A DNA stretch of 64,000 bases. It comes from Irineochytrium annulatum (taxonomy: Eukaryota > Chytridiomycota > Chytridiomycetes > Chytridiales > Chytridiaceae). The notes beneath the pieces are model-generated. The model saw only the letters and a program-made list of their open reading frames with translations, was not told where the DNA came from and did not search any database. The DNA is taken from the NCBI GenBank assembly GCA_027600665.1, contig JADGJL010000009.1, forward strand, positions 102,761 through 166,760. The letters are read 5' to 3'. Numbering within the stretch: the first letter of the stretch is position 1; every line of letters begins with the position of its first letter. Made by a program: the position numbers and the translations under genes. Of the stretch, positions 35,379-44,898 are shown piece after piece.

Positions 35379-36317
35379 ATGTATAAAGAAATCAATGAAC
35401 AGTTGGCGGTACTCAAGGAAAAGGGGAGAATTTACGAGAAATGGACCAAGCGTCTGGAGAAGCTTCAAACGGAAGAAACTGAATGGGAAGCAAAGGTAAA
35501 ACGTCGTCAGGAGCACCTCCAGAAGGAGCAGAAAGATGTTGATCGACTGAACAGTATGACATTGGCAGCATTTTTCTATCAGCTGATTGGCAAGAAAACG
35601 GAGCGGCTGGAGAAGGAAGAACTCGAACTGATGGAAAGCAAGGCTGCATACGATACCGCTTGTCGCATGTTACAAGACGTACAGGAGCAACGAATTCATG
35701 TGGAGCAGGAGTTGGAGGGCGGGCAGCAGTATCAATACTGGCAAAGCGATTACAACGCTCTGTGGGGGAAGAAGGAAGGTCGTCTGCTGGACCAGGATGC
35801 TGAATTGCAACACATGGCTGAAAATCGGGAACATCTGGCGAGTGAACTTCAGGAACTGGACGAAGCTTTCCGGGAAGGGGAATACCTGGTCTATGCCCTT
35901 GAACGTGCCGAGAAGGCTTTGGCTTCGGCAGGTAATTGGGGCATATATGACATGATGGGTGGTGGGGTAATCTCCACACATATCAAGCGGGGACGTATGG
36001 ATGACGCTCAGGTCGCCATTATGGATGCAGGAAAGCGTCTACGACGTTTTCAAAAGGAATTGGAGGATGTAGAGATGGCAGTACATGCGGATCTGCATCT
36101 GGGAGGTCTGCTTTCTTTCGCAGACTATTTCTTTGATAACCTCTTTGTGGACTGGATGGTTCAGGACAAAATTCGTAAAGCCGAACGTCAGGTGAAAGAT
36201 GGACTGAGTGCGGTTCGTCAGACCATGCATGTGTTAAGCAATGAAATGCGTGACCACAGGGCAGAGTTAGAGCGTTTGGAGCATAAATATCATGCCTATG
36301 TGGAACAGGCAGATTAA
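35379..36317 (+). CDS. Coiled-coil protein, function unknown
   Basis: A 312-residue hydrophilic protein, strongly helical and heptad-rich, without signal peptide, membrane span or nucleotide motif. A glycine-bearing hinge GNWGIYDMMGGGVISTHIKRGRMDDA at about residues 188-213 interrupts the coil and looks like the most conserved part, and an aromatic segment SFADYFFDNLFVDWMVQDKI follows near 250. No family name was recognised. The ATG has a site (AAGGGAGAG) at an unusually long spacing of 13 bases, so the start is less certain. It stands alone between two terminators. Confidence 0.7.
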   Translation: MYKEINEQLAVLKEKGRIYEKWTKRLEKLQTEETEWEAKVKRRQEHLQKEQKDVDRLNSMTLAAFFYQLIGKKTERLEKEELELMESKAAYDTACRMLQDVQEQRIHVEQELEGGQQYQYWQSDYNALWGKKEGRLLDQDAELQHMAENREHLASELQELDEAFREGEYLVYALERAEKALASAGNWGIYDMMGGGVISTHIKRGRMDDAQVAIMDAGKRLRRFQKELEDVEMAVHADLHLGGLLSFADYFFDNLFVDWMVQDKIRKAERQVKDGLSAVRQTMHVLSNEMRDHRAELERLEHKYHAYVEQAD

Positions 36318-36330
36318 GAGATAGGACAGC

Positions 36331-36380
36331 AAAGGACACTTCCGATCGCACCGAATGGCTGTGCTTGGAAGTGTCCTTTT
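36331..36380. terminator. Terminator after the coiled-coil gene
   Basis: AAAGGACACTTCC faces GGAAGTGTCCTTTT exactly over 13 bases. A T4 tail on the plus strand and AAA on the other side suggest it may work in both directions. Confidence 0.75.
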
Positions 36381-36437
36381 GCTTAGACGTACATATGGAT
36401 GTTATTCACGATTTTTTCGTAGATGGATGATTCTGTT

Positions 36438-37478
36438 TTACTTCGTTGTAATGTAGGCAGCGAGCAAGCGTGCCGTATTCAAGACAGCATCCTTATGTGT
36501 GCGCTCCATGGAATGAGATGCGTGAACGCCCGGTCCGATCAGTGCTGCTCGGATATTGTTTCCTCCGCGTAGTGCTGCACTTCCATCTGAGCCATAGTGG
36601 GGGTAGATGTCCACAACGTAATCCAACCCATCTTGTTTGGCCAGTTCAATGAGACGACTGGTCATATCGTAGTCATACGGTCCAGAAGAATCTTTGGCAC
36701 ATATGGATACATCGGTTTCTTTACAACTCAGATCATCGCCCATGGCTCCCATGTCTACAGCGATCATTTCACTGATTTCCGCAGGGATATACGAGGCGCC
36801 ATGTCCGACTTCTTCGTAGTTAGAGATGAGCAGAGAAACATTATGTATTGGTTTCCAGCTTTCGCGATGGGCAGACTCAAGGATGCCGAACAATGCAGCT
36901 ACACTGGCTTTGTCGTCCAGATGACGTGATTTGATATAACCGCTTGGGGTAATAACTGCACGAGCATCAAAGGAGATAAAGTCACCAACAGCGATCCCGA
37001 GTTTTAACACATCATCCTTGGAGGAGACAACTTCATCAATTCGCACTTCCATATGGCTCTCGGTCCGTTCAAAGGTACGTGCATCTGGATATACATGTAC
37101 AGACGGGTGAAGGGAGAGAATGGTGCCTGTGTATGTCTTTCCGTCCCGAGTATGGATGCTGCAATATTCGTTTTCGATACTTTGCATGGAAAATCCACCG
37201 ACAGAAGTCAATTTCAAGGTGCCGTAGGATGTAATGGAGCGTACCATGGCCCCTAGCGTATCCACATGGGCACTCAGAGCAATCGTCTTGGATGAATCCT
37301 GCCCTGGCAAAGTAAGCACGGCGCCACCCTTGTTATTGAGCTCACAAGTGATGCCCAGTGATTGAGCTTCTTGGCTAATCATCTCGATAATATGATGGGT
37401 GTACCCGCTTGGACTTGGTGTATCCAGCAATTTTTTCAGAAAAGATAGAACGTAAGATTCATCAATGGTATAACTCAT
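36438..37478 (-). CDS. M42 family aminopeptidase (glutamyl aminopeptidase-like)
   Basis: A 346-residue cytosolic metallo-aminopeptidase of the M42/PepA-cellulase M family. Metal ligands and catalytic residues lie in ALSAHVDTLGA, KSRHLDDKAS, NYEEVGHGAS (the catalytic glutamate and a metal glutamate) and AVDMGA, with a final histidine in GVHASHSMERTH. ATG at 37478 is about 10 bases after GGAGG on the minus strand. The natural role is peptide trimming; older names for the family (endoglucanase M) are misleading. It stands alone after a terminator at 37511-37580. Confidence 0.92.
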   Translation of the reverse strand: MSYTIDESYVLSFLKKLLDTPSPSGYTHHIIEMISQEAQSLGITCELNNKGGAVLTLPGQDSSKTIALSAHVDTLGAMVRSITSYGTLKLTSVGGFSMQSIENEYCSIHTRDGKTYTGTILSLHPSVHVYPDARTFERTESHMEVRIDEVVSSKDDVLKLGIAVGDFISFDARAVITPSGYIKSRHLDDKASVAALFGILESAHRESWKPIHNVSLLISNYEEVGHGASYIPAEISEMIAVDMGAMGDDLSCKETDVSICAKDSSGPYDYDMTSRLIELAKQDGLDYVVDIYPHYGSDGSAALRGGNNIRAALIGPGVHASHSMERTHKDAVLNTARLLAAYITTK

Positions 37479-37510
37479 TGTGTAATTTCCTCCTTGAAAC
37501 GTGGGTATGG

Positions 37511-37580
37511 TGTGAAACAAATACAGCCTGTCTGGGGGAGTGAATGTGATACTACCATTCCTGACTCGCCAGCAGGCTGA
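37511..37580 (-). terminator. Terminator after the LapA-like gene
   Basis: On the minus strand CAGCCTG and CAGGCTG close a stem with an inner GGAATG/CATTC pair, followed by TATTTGTTT. Confidence 0.6.
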
Positions 37581-37589
37581 TTCTGTTGG

Positions 37590-37970
37590 TTACAATGTCC
37601 CGGTAGGGTTTCCTTTGCGCTGACTCTGGATCGAATCATTCTCCAATAGGCTGTCCGGTTCAGTTGAGTCAAGCGAATCCATCGATTTGAATGAATCGAA
37701 CGAAGAGTTGCTTGTAGCCGAACTTTCCAATTCAGATACACGCAATTTCAATTGCTTGTTCTCGCGTTGCAGTCGGTATTGGCGATAGATGCCATATGAA
37801 CCTACAATAATCCCACCGATCAGGGTGCAGCCGAGGATCAGCAAAATCAGGGGGATTTGAACCGTGCTAAATAACAGGTTAACCTGAACAGAATCAACGT
37901 TAATAACCGCAAAGATTCCTGTGAGCAGTGCAAAAACAAGACCTGCTATGAGTGCCCATTGCATTTTCAT
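37590..37970 (-). CDS. LapA-domain (DUF1049) membrane protein
   Basis: A 126-residue protein with two membrane spans at about residues 5-25 and 38-62 and the LapA-type NVDSVQVNLLFSTVQIPLILLIL between them, then a cytosolic coiled coil (RLQRENKQLKLRVSELE) and a disordered serine/aspartate-rich tail. LapA helps LPS assembly in Gram-negatives; in Firmicutes the role is unknown. AAGGAGG precedes the ATG. Confidence 0.85.
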   Translation of the reverse strand: MKMQWALIAGLVFALLTGIFAVINVDSVQVNLLFSTVQIPLILLILGCTLIGGIIVGSYGIYRQYRLQRENKQLKLRVSELESSATSNSSFDSFKSMDSLDSTEPDSLLENDSIQSQRKGNPTGTL

Positions 37971-38048
37971 GGTGTTGCCTCCTTGTTGAACAATTGAGAA
38001 CTAGTATGCATTACCCATATTCGAGTATGTTGCATCTTTCAATGATTG

Positions 38049-38077
38049 TAAAATCCCTTGCCCAACGGGCAAGGGAT
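38049..38077 (-). terminator. Terminator of pepF
   Basis: A perfect 11-base stem ATCCCTTGCCC/GGGCAAGGGAT with an AAC loop; read on the minus strand it ends in TTTT. It lies 25 bases past the pepF stop. Confidence 0.8.
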
Positions 38078-38100
38078 GCAGGTCACATGGAACGTTAACC

Positions 38101-40020
38101 TTACTTGGTTAGTTCCTCCATCTGTTCAATCAATTCCTTGAACACACTCATGGCTTCACGAATTGGCTGTGGTGTAGACATATCCACGCCTGCTTTTTTC
38201 AGAATGTTAATGGAGTAGTCACTGCCCCCGCTCTTCAGGAAACCGAGATAACGGTCAACAGCCGGCTGGCCCTCTTCCAGGATTTGCTTGGAGAAGCTGG
38301 TCGCTGCGGAGAAGCCAGTAGCATATTTATACACGTAAAAGCTGTTATAGAAGTGGGGAATACGAGCCCATTCCATCTCAATATCTTTGTCAACAACCAT
38401 GTCCTTACCATGATATTTAACGTTCAGATCATAATAGATCTCGGATAACAATTGTGGTGTTAATGCTTCACCTTGTTCCGCGCGTTCGTGAATGATTTTC
38501 TCAAATTCAGCAAACATGGTCTGACGGAATACCGTTGTACGGAATTGGTCTGCGTAATAAGTTAACAGATACAATTTTTCCTTTGGATCTGTTGATTTGT
38601 TAAGCAGATAATCCATCAATAACGCTTCGTTGGTTGTGGATGCAACCTCAGCTAGGAAGATGGTGTACTGGGCATCACGATACGGAAGTGCTGTATCCGA
38701 GTAATGTGAATGCAGAGCGTGACCCATTTCATGAGCAAGGGTGAACATGCTGTTCAGGTTATCTTTGTGATTCAACAAGACATACGGGTGAGTGCCGTAC
38801 GCGCCCCAGGCATATGCGCCTGAGCGTTTATTTTCATTCTCGTATATATCGATCCAGCGGTTATCATATCCAGTCTGCAATGCATCTGCATAGTCCTTGC
38901 CTAGTGGTTTCAGACCGTCTTTAACGGTTTGTTTCGCTTCGTCATAGGTGATATCCATTTTGTATTCGTCTACGAGTGGAGCGAACAGGTCATACATGTG
39001 CAATTGATCCACGCCCAGCAACTTTTTGCGCAGGTTCATATAACGATGCAATAACGGAAGGCTTTCGTGAATCGTGTCTACCAGATTCGTATACACATCC
39101 GTTGGGATGTTATCTCCATATAAGGACATTTCCATTACGGAAGGGTACTTCCGAACATTAGCATAGAACATATTTTTGGTTACATTTGCATTCAAGGCAG
39201 CCGCAATCGTGTTCTTCTGTTTGGCATAGGTTTCATATACCGCCTTGAAGGCACGTTCACGAACTTCACGATTAGGATTCTCAAGGAACTGAATGTAGCT
39301 GCCGTGTGTCAGCTCGACTTCTTTACCATGTTCATCCTTGATTCTTGGAAACTTGAGATCGGCGTTATTCAGCATGCTGAAGATGGTCTGTGGTGCTTGC
39401 GAAAGGTTGCCTACCTGTGCAAGCAAAGCCTCTTCCGCTTGGCTAAGAACATGCGCTTTTTCCCGTTTCATCTCTTCAAGAGTAAACGTATAAGCAGAGA
39501 GTTTTTCGTTGGCGATAAACGCGTCCAACTGATCATCCGGAAGGGAGAGAATCTCTGGAGTGACAAAAGAGAGTGCTTCACCAACCCGTACGCCTAATTT
39601 CTGGGCTTTTTGGGACAGGTTTTGATATGTAGGATTAGCTGTGTCTTCATCTTGATGCATACGTGCGTATACAAAAAGGCGTTCTATTTTGAGGCTGATC
39701 TCATCTTCGAACTCGAAGCAAGATTTGAGTACATCAGGTTGACCCAGTTTACCTTGAAATTCGGAGGCCTTCTTGGTCAAAGACGATACTTCTTCATATT
39801 CCTGATCCCAGGCTTTCTGATCGGCAAATAAATCTTCCAGTTTCCAGCTATGCTCAGCCGGCACCTCGGAACGTTTCAATAATTGACTCATGGAAATCCT
39901 CCTTTGATAATCTGATGAATGGTTGGACGAAGCTGCCTTCGTCTCGCTTGCCTGTGCGGAGAGAGACGAAGGAATCAGACTAAGTACCAGTATAACAGAT
40001 AGCGATTTCTGGTATTTCAA
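38101..40020 (-). CDS. pepF: Oligoendopeptidase F with two translation starts
   Basis: A zinc endopeptidase of family M3 that cuts short peptides. The zinc site is HEMGHALHS, with the third ligand E in the following helix (EVASTTNEAL). Two starts are supported on the minus strand: TTG at 40020, 7 bases after AAGGAGG, which adds a signal-peptide-like leader (KYQKSLSVILVLSLIPSSLSA), and ATG at 39891, 6 bases after AAAGGAGG, giving a 596-residue cytosolic form of normal PepF length. The leader region has a small polar spacer (residues about 23-43) before the second start. Exported and cytosolic forms from one gene are therefore likely; alternatively the TTG codon may be used weakly. Confidence 0.9.
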   Translation of the reverse strand: MKYQKSLSVILVLSLIPSSLSAQASETKAASSNHSSDYQRRISMSQLLKRSEVPAEHSWKLEDLFADQKAWDQEYEEVSSLTKKASEFQGKLGQPDVLKSCFEFEDEISLKIERLFVYARMHQDEDTANPTYQNLSQKAQKLGVRVGEALSFVTPEILSLPDDQLDAFIANEKLSAYTFTLEEMKREKAHVLSQAEEALLAQVGNLSQAPQTIFSMLNNADLKFPRIKDEHGKEVELTHGSYIQFLENPNREVRERAFKAVYETYAKQKNTIAAALNANVTKNMFYANVRKYPSVMEMSLYGDNIPTDVYTNLVDTIHESLPLLHRYMNLRKKLLGVDQLHMYDLFAPLVDEYKMDITYDEAKQTVKDGLKPLGKDYADALQTGYDNRWIDIYENENKRSGAYAWGAYGTHPYVLLNHKDNLNSMFTLAHEMGHALHSHYSDTALPYRDAQYTIFLAEVASTTNEALLMDYLLNKSTDPKEKLYLLTYYADQFRTTVFRQTMFAEFEKIIHERAEQGEALTPQLLSEIYYDLNVKYHGKDMVVDKDIEMEWARIPHFYNSFYVYKYATGFSAATSFSKQILEEGQPAVDRYLGFLKSGGSDYSINILKKAGVDMSTPQPIREAMSVFKELIEQMEELTK

Positions 40021-40105
40021 CGGCCTTCCTCCTTACAATACGAATAATCTCGTATAGTATGACCTTAGGCACGCTGAAATATTTGAGTATCACGGTTCTT
40101 TGTGA

Positions 40106-40291
40106 TTAGGTTCCCATGTTATACAGAAAATAAACGATCAGGAAAAAGGCGAAACAAATGAGCAGGGTAGCAATAAGCGCCATTCCACGTCTCAGTCGAT
40201 CCGGGATAGAATTGCGTCCCAGAATAAGCACAATACCAAGGGAGAAGGCAAGGATAATAAAAATGACGACATTGCTTGAGTCAAGCTGCAT
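40106..40291 (-). CDS. Two-span small membrane protein, function unknown
   Basis: A 61-residue protein with two hydrophobic helices (residues about 8-25 and 37-57) joined by a basic loop GRNSIPDRLRRG. No family recognised. Its start lies 3 bases after the stop of the upstream 77-residue gene, so the two are co-transcribed. Confidence 0.65.
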   Translation of the reverse strand: MQLDSSNVVIFIILAFSLGIVLILGRNSIPDRLRRGMALIATLLICFAFFLIVYFLYNMGT

Positions 40292-40294
40292 GGG

Positions 40295-40528
40295 TTAGAC
40301 CCCTTTGAAGGCAGCCATCAATTGACGCCATTCATCCTCACGGTTCTCAAAATCTGCTTTTGGAAAACGGCGTTCAGCCCAGTGCATTAAAGCAGGACGA
40401 CTGAGGAAAGTATGGCATTCTTCGCCCCACTCTTCCGAAATTTCTCGCAGTACGAGATATTTGCCTTGAACTTCAACGGTCATCATATTCCACTTGTCTG
40501 TTTTGTATATTTCATGTTTTTTTATCAT
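40295..40528 (-). CDS. 77-residue protein, function unknown
   Basis: A small soluble protein rich in W, E and R with the segment EEWGEECHTFLSRPALMHWAERRF. No family recognised. GGAG lies 7 bases before the ATG on the minus strand. It is divergent from the cold-shock gene and heads a two-gene operon with the small membrane protein. Confidence 0.65.
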   Translation of the reverse strand: MIKKHEIYKTDKWNMMTVEVQGKYLVLREISEEWGEECHTFLSRPALMHWAERRFPKADFENREDEWRQLMAAFKGV

Positions 40529-40616
40529 AGGTAGTCTCCAAACTAACGGTTTTGGTAAAATGATACCGTACCCTACGATTCAAAGCAAATTTTTTCGACA
40601 TTTATGGAAAGTTAAA

Positions 40617-40645
40617 TTGCAAAATGGAAGCCCATACAGTATAAT
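40617..40645 (+). promoter_or_regulatory. Promoter of the cold-shock gene
   Basis: TTGCAA at 40617-40622 and a perfect TATAAT at 40640-40645 are 17 bases apart. The leader begins with a small hairpin (CGCCAT/ATGGCG, 40655-40668) just before the AGGAGG site. Confidence 0.75.
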
Positions 40646-40690
40646 GAGGGTATTCGCCATAGATGGCGATATTTTTAGGAGGTTTTTCAT

Positions 40691-40888
40691 TTGAAAGGTA
40701 CAGTTAAATGGTTTAACGCAGAAAAAGGCTATGGCTTTATTTCAGTTGAAGGCGGCGAGGACGTATTCGTACATTTCTCCGCAATCCAAGGAGACGGCTT
40801 CAAAACATTGGAAGAAGGTCAAGCGGTAGAATTCGAAATCACTGATGGAAACCGTGGTCCTCAAGCAGCTAACGTAAACAAACTGTAA
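40691..40888 (+). CDS. Cold-shock protein (CspA/CspB family)
   Basis: A 65-residue single-stranded RNA/DNA-binding OB-fold protein and RNA chaperone. RNP1 (KGYGFIS) and RNP2 (VFVHFSAI) are intact, and the length and start MKGTVKWFN are standard. Start is TTG at 40691 with AGGAGG at the 8-base distance. Own promoter and own terminator, as usual for csp genes. Confidence 0.95.
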   Translation: MKGTVKWFNAEKGYGFISVEGGEDVFVHFSAIQGDGFKTLEEGQAVEFEITDGNRGPQAANVNKL

Positions 40889-40950
40889 GAATTTATCCGG
40901 TCAACGGACTTCTTATACATGATAAATTTGTAGCTGAATATTAAGAACCC

Positions 40951-40987
40951 AAGCACAGTCCCCCAAGGGAGGCTGTGCTTTTTTTGA
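40951..40987 (+). terminator. Terminator of the cold-shock gene
   Basis: AAGCACAGTCCCC faces GGAGGCTGTGCTT with an AA loop region and a T7 tail. Confidence 0.85.
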
Positions 40988-41034
40988 TTCTCAATTTACG
41001 ATGTAATTCACGGTTTAAGATGGTGCGGGTGCGT

Positions 41035-42207
41035 TCAAGACACACGATTGGTCATGCTGGACCATAACTTTAATCCGAAACCGATCAGTGCAGCCAGAGA
41101 GAACGCCATAGCGGTGAGATAGAAGGTTTGTCTGCCCGCGTGTTCCAGCAACAGTCCACCCAACGTTCCACTAAGCAGTCCCGAAGCACTGGACCAGACA
41201 ATAGTGAACAAAGCCATACCCGTAGCCCTGTAACCGTCCGGAACCAGACGAATGATATAACGGACTGCCGTAACGTAGAAAATACCGAAGGTCACACTGT
41301 GCATCGTCTGAATGGCAACGACAGCTGCCGGTGTATCGGATATGGACATCAGAAGCAAACGAACCGTGTACATCAGCGCAGCAAAAGCAATGAGCGGCAG
41401 TTCCTTATAACGGTTTCCATACTTGCTGAGCAGGAGAAATATGGGAATCTCACTTACAGAAGAGATCAGCAAAGACCAACCGATCAACCCTTCACTGGCA
41501 CCCAGCTCTTTCAGCGTAATGGTAAGGAAAGCTTCGTTCATCCGATGCCCCATGGCAAGCAAAAATACACAGCCAAAAAAGGTGAGTACATCTCTGCGTT
41601 TCAAAATAGCCCATAGCCCCGATAGATCCATCTTGCTACTAGTTCCCGAAGGTTGATCCTTCAATTGAAAACTGATTAACAGTGTAGTGGCCGCAAGACC
41701 AACGCATACCCAGATCGTCCATGCTGGACCAAAAGATCCAAGGAAATACCCGATACTTAATGCAAAGAAGGCATATCCGATCGATCCGAAGACCCGAATG
41801 GAAGTGAAGTTACGACCGTACTTGCTGGCTGTTGTAATCGCCATCGTATCCGAGAGTGGATAGACCGGATAATAGAAAAAGTAAAACAGGGTGACGAGTA
41901 CAAATACCTGCCCGAACGTTGTTGCATTGGCGAGCATGACTCCTGTAATCAATTGACCACCAAGCAGAATGATCATCACTTTGCGTACTGTTTGGTAACG
42001 GTCGCTGGCCATGCTCCAGAACATATTGGAGAACACGGAGATGAGAGGACCAATGCCGTAGAGGTAACCAATCTCAGCCCGACTGAAGCCCAGATGACTG
42101 AAGTAAAGCTGGAAGTAGGAAACCACTAGAACGGTGGAACCGAAAATGGTGAACATGAGAGCCCGCAGCCAGTTCTGATCCGGGCGGGCGTTGTGACCTA
42201 ATTTCAT
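41035..42207 (-). CDS. MFS_1-like transporter (HcaT/YwbF type)
   Basis: A 390-residue 12-helix MFS protein of the phenylpropionate/nucleoside-sugar MFS_1_like group. Helix 1 follows RALMFTIFGSTVLVVSYFQLYFSHLGFS, a typical start for this group. Signature loop is FSNMFWSMASDRYQTVRK. Substrate unknown. ATG at 42207 is 9 bases after TTGGAG. It follows the MOP-superfamily gene by 40 bases in the same direction, so the pair is probably an operon. Confidence 0.85.
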   Translation of the reverse strand: MKLGHNARPDQNWLRALMFTIFGSTVLVVSYFQLYFSHLGFSRAEIGYLYGIGPLISVFSNMFWSMASDRYQTVRKVMIILLGGQLITGVMLANATTFGQVFVLVTLFYFFYYPVYPLSDTMAITTASKYGRNFTSIRVFGSIGYAFFALSIGYFLGSFGPAWTIWVCVGLAATTLLISFQLKDQPSGTSSKMDLSGLWAILKRRDVLTFFGCVFLLAMGHRMNEAFLTITLKELGASEGLIGWSLLISSVSEIPIFLLLSKYGNRYKELPLIAFAALMYTVRLLLMSISDTPAAVVAIQTMHSVTFGIFYVTAVRYIIRLVPDGYRATGMALFTIVWSSASGLLSGTLGGLLLEHAGRQTFYLTAMAFSLAALIGFGLKLWSSMTNRVS

Positions 42208-42247
42208 GATGAGAGACTCCAATCCTGATAACAGTTCAATAATTTTA

Positions 42248-43588
42248 TTACCCTTTTAGGGAGGGTGATTTACCAGTAGGTGGTGTGGACATTGTAGGTT
42301 CTTTCTGCGTGCGTCGGATGACAAGCCAAACAATAGTAAGTTCGGCGAGCAGGCCAAGGGATTGGGCTACAGCGCCAATCATGCCGTTCCATGCAGGGAA
42401 AATACTAACAAGAATAAGCAGCACGATTACCGTGCAGATTGCATTCGCCGTTTGCGAACGAAACATCGTTTTCGTCTGACCGCGAAGCAGAATGAGGCCG
42501 TTACTGAAATCCAGAAAAGGGAAGATCAGCGGAAATAAGACGAACGCACGCAGTGTCCACAGACTTTGTTTTAACAGTTCACCCTGAACGCTCATGACAT
42601 TTTCAAGTACCCAGGGCCCCAAGGGGGTATAGGCAATCGACACCATTATCGCAAACGGAATAAATCCGGTGACAAGTGCAAATTTTCGTACCAGTTTGGC
42701 GTCCACAAGGTAGAAATTCAACACGATCTGATGGATGTATGTAAAGAAGCTTAGCATCAACTGCATCAGACTGCTTGCTATGGCAAAGGAAGAAATGGCC
42801 AGTGCGATCCCGGTCGTTTTGCCAAGTACGATGTTAATGACGGGTCCTATAAACAGGGCTACAAAGCTGGATAGCAGCAGCGGTTTATAAAAGCGAAATA
42901 CGTCTCCCCTGCTCTCGACGGGATGATCCTCAAGTTTGGCTGGCATCTTGCGCTTAATGCTGTTTCCCTCCAAAAAGCTGACCAGCGCTTCAATCATCAT
43001 GCCCGCAGCAAAAATGATAGCGCCTACACGTCCACTGTCAATGCTGTCTGTGTAGATGAAATACAGGGATAGGCCGTACATGCCGGCTAAACGGAATATC
43101 ATGCCGATGGTTAACCACTTGGTTCGGTTATTCGTAATGATGATCCCCTGATAGATGTTGCGGATCACTGAGAAGATACTCACATACATGAGAATTTCAT
43201 ATACGTCGATGACTTTGTTCAGCAGATCAGGACTTACACCAAACAGATATTTGAACACCCCGGTACCCACGGGAGAATATACGATCAGAAAACCAATAAG
43301 AAGTACACAGGCAAGAAATATTTTGGTCACAAACGTGAGGGCCTGAAAGGATAGGCGATCGCGAACCAGTGCGGAACAGGTTTGCCGCAGCAGGGTGGAG
43401 GGGCGTTCCGTGAGGGTTAACAAGCTACCGGCGATGGCATAGCTGGCAATCACCGTCTCGGGATGAGCGGAACGTGCTAATGTACTGTTTATAATGACGT
43501 GAGAAATGGTGACGAGAGAGGCGGAAATGCCAAGTGGCACAAAAAAAGAAAATAACCGTCTCCACGAAAGTGATTCACTTGACGACAT
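42248..43588 (-). CDS. MOP-superfamily polytopic membrane protein (MatE/ANK-like)
   Basis: A 446-residue membrane protein with about twelve helices and the internal twofold repeat expected for the MATE/MOP flippase superfamily. It begins SLSWRRLFSFFVPLGISASLVTISHVIINSTLAR and the second half begins RFYKPLLLSSFVALFIGPVIN. It is not the classical MATE type (no conserved MATE motifs recognised), and a lipid-precursor flippase or Ank-like pyrophosphate exporter is possible. ATG at 43588 is chosen for normal N-terminus. It is divergent from ytpB. Confidence 0.65.
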   Translation of the reverse strand: MSSSESLSWRRLFSFFVPLGISASLVTISHVIINSTLARSAHPETVIASYAIAGSLLTLTERPSTLLRQTCSALVRDRLSFQALTFVTKIFLACVLLIGFLIVYSPVGTGVFKYLFGVSPDLLNKVIDVYEILMYVSIFSVIRNIYQGIIITNNRTKWLTIGMIFRLAGMYGLSLYFIYTDSIDSGRVGAIIFAAGMMIEALVSFLEGNSIKRKMPAKLEDHPVESRGDVFRFYKPLLLSSFVALFIGPVINIVLGKTTGIALAISSFAIASSLMQLMLSFFTYIHQIVLNFYLVDAKLVRKFALVTGFIPFAIMVSIAYTPLGPWVLENVMSVQGELLKQSLWTLRAFVLFPLIFPFLDFSNGLILLRGQTKTMFRSQTANAICTVIVLLILVSIFPAWNGMIGAVAQSLGLLAELTIVWLVIRRTQKEPTMSTPPTGKSPSLKG

Positions 43589-43767
43589 GTCAACGACTCC
43601 TTTGATGGATGAAATATGCCTAGTATATCACAAAGCTTTGAGCGCGGATGCGATTTTTTGCGCGGAATATGCGGCAGATCATTTGTACAATTAAGGGGAT
43701 CATATTATAATAGGAATGGTTAAAAATCGCTCTAATACGTATTCAACCAAGTGGAGGCACATTTATT

Positions 43768-44847
43768 TTGAGCCAATCAAATCGAAAACGTCATCAATAT
43801 CCGCGTGGACCGCTGGCATTGATGAGAGGGGTGTACAAATACACCATTCCGGAAACACGGAAGGCATTGAATGGATGGCGTGCTCAGGCTGAGGCAATTC
43901 CGAATGAGGAATTGCGTACGCAGGCACTTGCCAGTCTAAAGGATAAACAGTTTCACTGTGAAGGCGGAACCGTCTACGCGTTAGCTGATTTGCCCAACAG
44001 ACACATTCTGATTCCGCTGATCGTTTCATATCAGACTATTAGTGATTATTTGGACAATCTGTGCGACCGCAGCACATCGATGGACCCGGATGACTTTCGT
44101 CTTCTCCATCAATCTATGCTTGATGCGGTAGATCCCGAAGCAATTCCCGTCAATTATTATGCCCTCCGTGAGGAGCAGGATGACGGTGGATATCTGCGGA
44201 ATCTGGTGACCACATGTCAGGAACTGACCCGTCAGTTACCAGGCTATGCGTCCGCCAAGCCCCAAATTCAGGATCTGGCAGGTCTATACACGGACCTGCA
44301 GGTATATAAGCATATCAAGCCGGAACTGAGAGAAACGGCACTGCTCGAATGGTGGTCGAAGCATCGTCATCGTACACCTCAGTTTCGTTGGAACGAATTT
44401 GCTGCTGCGACTGGCTCTACACTGGGCGTTTTCATGCTGTTTCTGGCTGCGAGTGACGATCAGTTGACTGAAGAGCAAGCGGCCTCGATCCACACGGCCT
44501 ATTTCCCACATGTATGCGCATTGCACATTATGCTCGATTATTTAATTGATCAGGATGAGGACCGCATCGGGGGAGATCTCAACTTCTGCAACTATTATGA
44601 GAATGTAGAGACCATGCTGGACAGAATTGCTTTTATTGTGGAGATGGCACGCAGCGATGTGCAGAAGATCCCGGGAAGCTCCTTTCACCGGATGATCATC
44701 GAAGGACTGATTGCCATTTACCTGTCTGATCCCAAAGTCAGCGAACAGCAGGAAGTTCGCGTCGTATCCAAACGTCTGATGAAGAATAGTCCGATGACGA
44801 GAATATTTTTCTTCATTTTCAGTCGCTGGATACGGAAAAATATGTAA
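43768..44847 (+). CDS. ytpB: Tetraprenyl-beta-curcumene synthase (YtpB-like)
   Basis: A 359-residue class IB terpene cyclase (DUF2600). In Bacillus, YtpB cyclises heptaprenyl diphosphate to tetraprenyl-beta-curcumene, a precursor of C35 sesquarterpenes. The two metal-binding acidic motifs are present: SDYLDNLCD and LDYLIDQDED. Start is TTG at 43768, with GTGGAGG 10 bases upstream. The partner squalene-hopene-type cyclase is not in the window. pfkA follows after 51 bases on the same strand. Confidence 0.9.
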   Translation: MSQSNRKRHQYPRGPLALMRGVYKYTIPETRKALNGWRAQAEAIPNEELRTQALASLKDKQFHCEGGTVYALADLPNRHILIPLIVSYQTISDYLDNLCDRSTSMDPDDFRLLHQSMLDAVDPEAIPVNYYALREEQDDGGYLRNLVTTCQELTRQLPGYASAKPQIQDLAGLYTDLQVYKHIKPELRETALLEWWSKHRHRTPQFRWNEFAAATGSTLGVFMLFLAASDDQLTEEQAASIHTAYFPHVCALHIMLDYLIDQDEDRIGGDLNFCNYYENVETMLDRIAFIVEMARSDVQKIPGSSFHRMIIEGLIAIYLSDPKVSEQQEVRVVSKRLMKNSPMTRIFFFIFSRWIRKNM

Positions 44848-44898
44848 GTCAGGTGTAATTGCGGAGCCTGAAGTGAAACTAGAGGAGGAAGAAACATC

